Shown here in pieces: positions 46,398 through 50,065 of a stretch of DNA of 50,065 nucleotides. The stretch lies in the NCBI GenBank assembly GCA_051005695.1, contig JBPCJC010000060.1:1-50065 (forward strand), given 5' to 3'. The notes below the pieces were generated by a model. That model did no database searches. It was not told where the DNA came from and saw only the letters and a list, made by a program, of their open reading frames with translations. Both the position numbers and the translations under genes were made by a program. The DNA comes from JACCTI01 sp051005695. GTDB lineage: Bacteria > Verrucomicrobiota > Verrucomicrobiia > Chthoniobacterales > UBA10450. Position 1 is the stretch's first letter. Every line of letters starts with the position of its first letter.

Positions 46398-47267
46398 ATG
46401 CTGATCGAAACTCACGCGCACCTCGATTATCCTGATTTTGCTCCTGATTTCGATGAAGTGATCAAGCGCGCGCACGCAACCGGCGTGACCCGCATCATTA
46501 CCATCGGCACTTCGATCGCGAGCAGCCGGCGGGCAGTCGAGCTGGCCGAGTCTAACGAGAGCATTTACGCGGTCATCGGGGTGCATCCGACTTCGGAGGA
46601 AGCGGTGCCCGATGATGATGTGATGACGCCGCTGCGGGAGTTGGCAAAAAGCTCGCGCGTGGTGGCGATCGGTGAGACGGGTCTGGATTATCACCGGCTG
46701 CCGAGCAAGGCGGTGGCGAAGGAACGGCAGGTGCAGGTGTTCAGCGGCACGCTGCAAAGCGAAACCGAAGAGGAAGTGGAGGCGGGCATTCACGATGGCG
46801 CCGACAAATCGCGGCAGGCAAGTTTGTTCGAGCAGCAGCTCGATCTCGCGGCCGAGCTGGGGCTGAATGTGGTCATTCACCAGCGCGATGCCTGGGACGA
46901 TACGCTCGGGATTCTGGCGCCGTATGAAGGGAAATTGCGCGGCGTTTTCCATTGTTTCGGCGGCTCGCTCGAGCAGGCCGATGAGGTGCTCGCGCTCGGG
47001 CACTTGGTTTCGTTTACCGGGATCGTGACTTTTAAAAACGGGACCGCAGTGCGCGAGGTGGCCGCGCAACTGGCGCTGAATAAGTTCATGGTCGAGACCG
47101 ATTGTCCGTACTTGGCGCCGGTGCCGTTTCGCGGCCAACGCGCGGAGCCGGCGCATACCCGGTTGGTCGCGGAAACGATCGCGACCGCGCGTGGAGTCTC
47201 GTTAGACCAAATCGCGCGCGCGACCACTGCGAACGCGGAAAGCTTTTTCCAATTCGAGCGCGCATGA
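46398..47267 (+). CDS. TatD-family metal-dependent hydrolase
   Basis: 289 residues, TIM-barrel: THAHLDY (His6, His8), GETGLDYHR (Glu93), VIHQRD, FHCFGGS and the closing ETDCPYLAPVPFRG. The family includes 3'-5' DNases. An insertion of about 25 residues (SGTLQSETEEEVEAGIHDGADKSR) sits between the Glu93 motif and the usual QxxxFxxQL helix, which is unusual but in frame. The stop overlaps the L,D-transpeptidase start (ATGA at 47264). Confidence 0.93.
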   Translation: MLIETHAHLDYPDFAPDFDEVIKRAHATGVTRIITIGTSIASSRRAVELAESNESIYAVIGVHPTSEEAVPDDDVMTPLRELAKSSRVVAIGETGLDYHRLPSKAVAKERQVQVFSGTLQSETEEEVEAGIHDGADKSRQASLFEQQLDLAAELGLNVVIHQRDAWDDTLGILAPYEGKLRGVFHCFGGSLEQADEVLALGHLVSFTGIVTFKNGTAVREVAAQLALNKFMVETDCPYLAPVPFRGQRAEPAHTRLVAETIATARGVSLDQIARATTANAESFFQFERA

Positions 47268-47890
47268 TCTCGACCGCCCAGCTACTTTCGCGCCTTGGCG
47301 GCGCGCTCGGCGGGATTCTGTCGATCGCATCCTGCACCACTTCGGACACGCATCACCGGGTCGTGATCAGTGTTCCGGAACAACGGCTAGTCGTGCTCGA
47401 GGATGGCGCCCCGGTCGGTACTTTCCCGGTTTCGACTTCGAAATTTGCCCTGAGCGATTTGCAGGGGAGTCGCGGGACACCGCTCGGTGAGATGCAAATC
47501 GCGAAGAAAATCGGGGACGGCGCACCGCTCGGCTCGGTCTTCAAGGATCGCCGGCGCACCGGAGAAGTGCTCGTGCCGGATGCGCCGGGCCGCGATCCGA
47601 TCGTCTCGCGAATTCTCTGGCTGCGCGGATTAGAACCGCAAAATCGCAACGCTTACACACGCTACATTTATATCCACGGGACCGCGGAGGAACGAAACAT
47701 CGGCAAGCCTGCAAGCTACGGCTGCGTGCGGATGAAATCGCGCGACGTCATCCGGCTTTACGACATCGTCGGTGAAGGCGCGCGGGTCAGCATCTTGAAT
47801 GCACCACTCGCGGCCTCGGTGCCGGCGCTGGCTTCGACCGTCGCGATGCTGGATGGCGAAGCGCCATTTCAAGCGCCAACCGGTCGTTAG
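47264..47890 (+). CDS. L,D-transpeptidase (YkuD) lipoprotein
   Basis: 208 residues from the ATG at 47264. A lipobox-like IASC places lipidation at Cys24. The YkuD domain (about 32-185) has YIYIHGTAEE (His138) and the catalytic SYGCVRM (Cys154). It would crosslink peptidoglycan stem peptides or attach proteins to them in the periplasm. Coupled to tatD. The stop TAG is inside a TCGTTAGG octamer; converges on the selenoprotein gene 25 bp away. Confidence 0.92.
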   Translation: MISTAQLLSRLGGALGGILSIASCTTSDTHHRVVISVPEQRLVVLEDGAPVGTFPVSTSKFALSDLQGSRGTPLGEMQIAKKIGDGAPLGSVFKDRRRTGEVLVPDAPGRDPIVSRILWLRGLEPQNRNAYTRYIYIHGTAEERNIGKPASYGCVRMKSRDVIRLYDIVGEGARVSILNAPLAASVPALASTVAMLDGEAPFQAPTGR

Positions 47891-47915
47891 GCAACTCTGC
47901 CGCCCGCACTTCGCG

Positions 47916-48728
47916 CTACGGCGAAACGGCGGATGCCTGCTCGATCTCCTTGCCTTGCAAACGCGCTTCCGCCCAGGTCATCGGGAAGAAATGGATGTCA
48001 CCGCTCCGTTCGGCCTCGACGATTCGCGCAAGCGCCGCGCGGATGATTTTTTTCTGCAACTCCTGGTGAAACGGCACGCCGAAAAGGTGCCCCATCATGA
48101 AGGGCAGAAAGAGCGCGCGCGGTGGCTTGATGTGCTGAGTCACATCCAGCGAAACCGACAAAGAAACGGTCGGCACGCCGCGTTTTTCTAGGGCTCGCTG
48201 GACCAGCGAGATGCTCTGGTGGCAGATGGGTCAGGCCGGCGCTAGCAACGCCACCTCGGCGTTTTCCGCCTCCACCGCTTCGGCAATTTCTTCGGCCAGG
48301 GTCGCCTCCAATCTTTCCGGATCCATGTTGTAGCCGATGAAGGAATAGAAATTTTCCGTCAGGCCGCCGATGAATTTTTCTTCGACCAACTCCTGCAGTC
48401 GCTCGATCGGAAAAATGACATTCAAATCCTTATTCGCGCCGAAGGTCGGATATTTCAGCTGATGAATTTCCAGGTCCGCCGGTTTTGCGTTCGAGAGCAC
48501 GCGCCGAAAAGTGTAATCGCCCACCGGATGAACGGTGTCGAAAGGCAACGTCCCTTTCGGCTGCACGCCCGCCGTGCTGATGAAGGTGAGCCGTGCTTCG
48601 CGCAAAGGTTTCGCCAATTTCGCCAGCGGCACGAAATCGGTTTTCGTGATCATCGAGCCAGGATAACGCTCGTTCACCGTCTCCCACAAACCGGGGCGGA
48701 GTTCTTTATTCTTCTCAAAGGTTGCCAT
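47916..48728 (-). CDS. Selenoprotein: glycine/sarcosine/betaine/D-proline reductase selenoprotein-B family protein
   Basis: One 270-residue protein if the in-frame TGA at 48233-48231 is read as selenocysteine (Sec166). The N-terminal part (MATFEKNKELRPGLWETV, LTFISTAGVQPKGTLPFD, DLNVIFPIERLQELVEE) and the C-terminal part (LEKRGVPTVSLSVSLDV, PFMMGHLFGVPFHQELQ) are the two halves of the GrdB/PrdB-like family and lie in one frame. Around the TGA the sequence is LLAPA-U-PICHQS; family members have UxxC or CxxC there, the redox centre. A stem-loop follows 20 nt downstream. Relatives lacking the full reductase complex have no settled substrate. The alternative, a Cys-to-stop mutation, cannot be excluded without finding selA/B/C/D. 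Confidence 0.85.
48194..48233 (-). promoter_or_regulatory. UGA codon and putative bacterial SECIS hairpin
   Basis: The UGA is at 48233-48231. Twenty nucleotides later the coding strand has CTCGCTGGTCCAGCGAG (48210-48194), a stem of 6-7 bp whose loop region carries GGUC, as in the E. coli fdhF element. Distance and loop fit a bacterial SECIS bound by SelB. Confidence 0.75.
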
Positions 48729-49005
48729 CGTGAATCCATTCTCCCGAACGACCGACGAAGTAAAAGTGCAAATGAAAAAACAGATGCGCGAGCGTGGCCG
48801 CATCTTTTTTCGCCAATGTCTCGAGAATAAACTCCCGGTCGGTCGGCGGAATTTCCAGCAGCGGTTTCAAAGCTTCGATCCACGCTTTATCGATTTCCTT
48901 CGCGCCTCGTTCTTCATTGCCGTCGCCGAAATGAAGCCGCACATAACGGATTAGTTTCTCCGAGTCACCCTCCTTAATCGCATTTCGCAGGTAGGGGAGT
49001 GACAT
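48715..49005 (-). CDS. Hypothetical protein, 96 residues, coupled to the selenoprotein
   Basis: ATG at 49005. A small, mostly helical charged protein (MSLPYLRNAIKEGDSEKLIRY ... IPPTDREFILETLAKKDAATL) ending HLHFYFVGRSGEWIHDGNL. No family is recognised. Its last 14 bp overlap the selenoprotein start at 48728, so the two are probably translated together and may be partners. It begins 15 bp after the gmd stop. Confidence 0.65.
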   Translation of the reverse strand: MSLPYLRNAIKEGDSEKLIRYVRLHFGDGNEERGAKEIDKAWIEALKPLLEIPPTDREFILETLAKKDAATLAHLFFHLHFYFVGRSGEWIHDGNL

Positions 49006-49020
49006 CGCTGGCCCGATTCG

Positions 49021-50034
49021 TTAGGGCAATTTGCCCAACTGCTTCTGCGTCGATTGGCGCGAGAACAATTCCAGGTCGGCATCGACCATGATTTCGACCA
49101 GTTCGCGAAAGCGCACTTTCGGTTCCCAATCGAGGACGCGCTTCGCTTTCGCCGGGTCTCCGATCAGGAGCTCGACTTCGGCGGGGCGTTCATAACGCTC
49201 GTCGTGCTTGACGAATTCTTTCCAGTCGAGATCCATGCGCCCGAAAGCGATCTCGAGAAATTCGCGGATGGTGTGAGTCTCGTTCGTCGCGAGGACGAAG
49301 TCGTCGCCTTCATCGAGCTGCAAAATGCGCCACATGCCTTCGACGTATTCCGGCGCGTAGCCCCAGTCCCGTTTCGCGTCGAGGTTGCCGAGGAAGAGTT
49401 CCTTCTGCAATCCGAGCTTGATCGCGGCGACCGCGCGCGAAATTTTTCGGGTAACAAAAGTTTCGCCGCGGCGCGGACTTTCGTGGTTGAAAAGGATGCC
49501 GTTGCTCGCGCAGAGCCCGTAGCTTTCGCGGTAATTGACCGTCGCCCAGTAGGCGAACACCTTCGCCACGCCATACGGGCTCCGCGGCCAGAAAGCCGTC
49601 GTCTCGGTTTGCGGAACTTCCTGCACTTTGCCGAACATCTCGCTGCTCGAGGCCTGGTAAAAGCGCGAGCGCACTCCGGCTTCGCGGATCGCTTCCAGAA
49701 TGCGAATGGTTCCGACGCCGGTGACATCGGCAGTGTACTCCGGGATGTCGAAACTGACGCGCACGTGGCTCTGCGCTCCGAGGTGGTAGATCTCGTCCGG
49801 TTTCAGCTCGTAGATTAGTTTCACGAGGCTGACCGAATCGCTCAGGTCACCGTAATGCAGAAAGAGGCGGACGCCGTTGATGTGTGGATCGGCGTAGAGA
49901 TGATCGATGCGCGCGGTGTTGAAGGTGCTGGCGCGACGAATGATGCCATGCACTTCGTAGCCTTTCTCGAGCAGGAGGTCGGCCAGGTAGCTCCCGTCCT
50001 GCCCGGTGATGCCGGTGATGAGCGCGCGTTTCAT
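49021..50034 (-). CDS. gmd: GDP-mannose 4,6-dehydratase
   Basis: Makes GDP-4-keto-6-deoxymannose, the precursor of GDP-fucose, GDP-rhamnose and similar sugars. 337 residues: GITGQDGSYLADLLLEKGY (8-26), the NADP-site YGDLSDS, YHLGAQSHV, SSSEMFGKV with the catalytic Ser/Glu, and SPYGVAK. No fcl or rmd gene follows. With rfbB and the glycosyltransferases it points to deoxysugar-containing surface polysaccharides. Its stop TAA is inside a TCGTTAGG octamer. Confidence 0.97.
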   Translation of the reverse strand: MKRALITGITGQDGSYLADLLLEKGYEVHGIIRRASTFNTARIDHLYADPHINGVRLFLHYGDLSDSVSLVKLIYELKPDEIYHLGAQSHVRVSFDIPEYTADVTGVGTIRILEAIREAGVRSRFYQASSSEMFGKVQEVPQTETTAFWPRSPYGVAKVFAYWATVNYRESYGLCASNGILFNHESPRRGETFVTRKISRAVAAIKLGLQKELFLGNLDAKRDWGYAPEYVEGMWRILQLDEGDDFVLATNETHTIREFLEIAFGRMDLDWKEFVKHDERYERPAEVELLIGDPAKAKRVLDWEPKVRFRELVEIMVDADLELFSRQSTQKQLGKLP

Positions 50035-50065
50035 AGCCGTCCCGCTCTACTGCAAGGGACTTGCC

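Noticed and set aside
46020..47156. 378-codon minus-strand open frame
   Set aside because: Antisense to TatD and quinone-reductase genes with full motifs; no sign of its own function.

Overview
The window looks like a chromosomal stretch of a GC-rich member of the Verrucomicrobiota, probably on the soil Spartobacteria/Chthoniobacter side. This is inferred from the mix of a T5SS/PEP-CTERM-repeat protein, a PEP-CTERM protein, secreted proteins ending in C-terminal modules typical of that phylum, and the gene style; no rRNA marker is present. No rRNA, tRNA, CRISPR array or intact transposase was seen.

Layout. 1-4.9 kb: a frameshifted beta-strand-repeat surface protein, glgB and a pilin-like protein. 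4.9-7.8 kb: xseA, ruvB and an RsbW-like kinase on the minus strand. 7.8-14 kb: secreted proteins, a PHP phosphoesterase, and a coupled FabZ-like / glycosyltransferase / ChaN-like set. 13.9-18.4 kb: two polytopic GT-C-like membrane proteins and rfbB. 18.4-25.9 kb: an accessory, decaying island with a secreted anchor protein between duplicated rfbB 3' ends, a chitinase with an in-frame UGA, an intact Ca/Na antiporter, and remnants of DUF2975, AraC, ICMT, FN3 and lectin-like genes. 25.9-30 kb: cysE, a cysteine desulfurase, a SprT-like protease and a matrixin-like protease. 30-33 kb: eno-ftsB-prfB, with the classic RF2 frameshift. 33-36.8 kb: a PEP-CTERM protein and a phosphodiesterase-TPR-sulfotransferase fusion. 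36.8-41.4 kb: three coupled secreted proteins, acylphosphatase, and an ABC exporter with a TPR partner. 41.4-50 kb: phosphoesterase, GT9, ispD, YqeY, EamA, quinone reductase, TatD, L,D-transpeptidase, a selenoprotein and gmd.

Two signals stand out. First, the octamer CCTAACGA/TCGTTAGG (extended consensus GCCTAACGAGT) occurs 44 times by my reading, against about 1-1.5 expected. It occurs in both orientations, inside and between genes, sits at five stop codons and at all five convergent junctions of the ordinary regions, and is missing from two accessory stretches (19.2-27.2 and 30.9-39.3 kb). It behaves like a DNA-uptake-type or other genome-wide recognition word. Second, a glycine/sarcosine/betaine/D-proline reductase selenoprotein-B-family gene (47916-48728, minus) has an in-frame UGA exactly at the redox (U/C)xxC position, followed 20 nt later by a stem-loop with GGUC at its tip, so it is very probably a selenoprotein that ordinary ORF calling splits in two.

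Functionally the ordinary parts combine housekeeping genes (recombination, translation termination, glycolysis, isoprenoid and cysteine/Fe-S supply) with envelope and polysaccharide biosynthesis (rfbB, gmd, GT2, GT9, GT-C-like proteins). Many ATGA start-stop overlaps point to translationally coupled operons. Several genes carry single-base frameshifts; I cannot tell biological decay from assembly error for each one.
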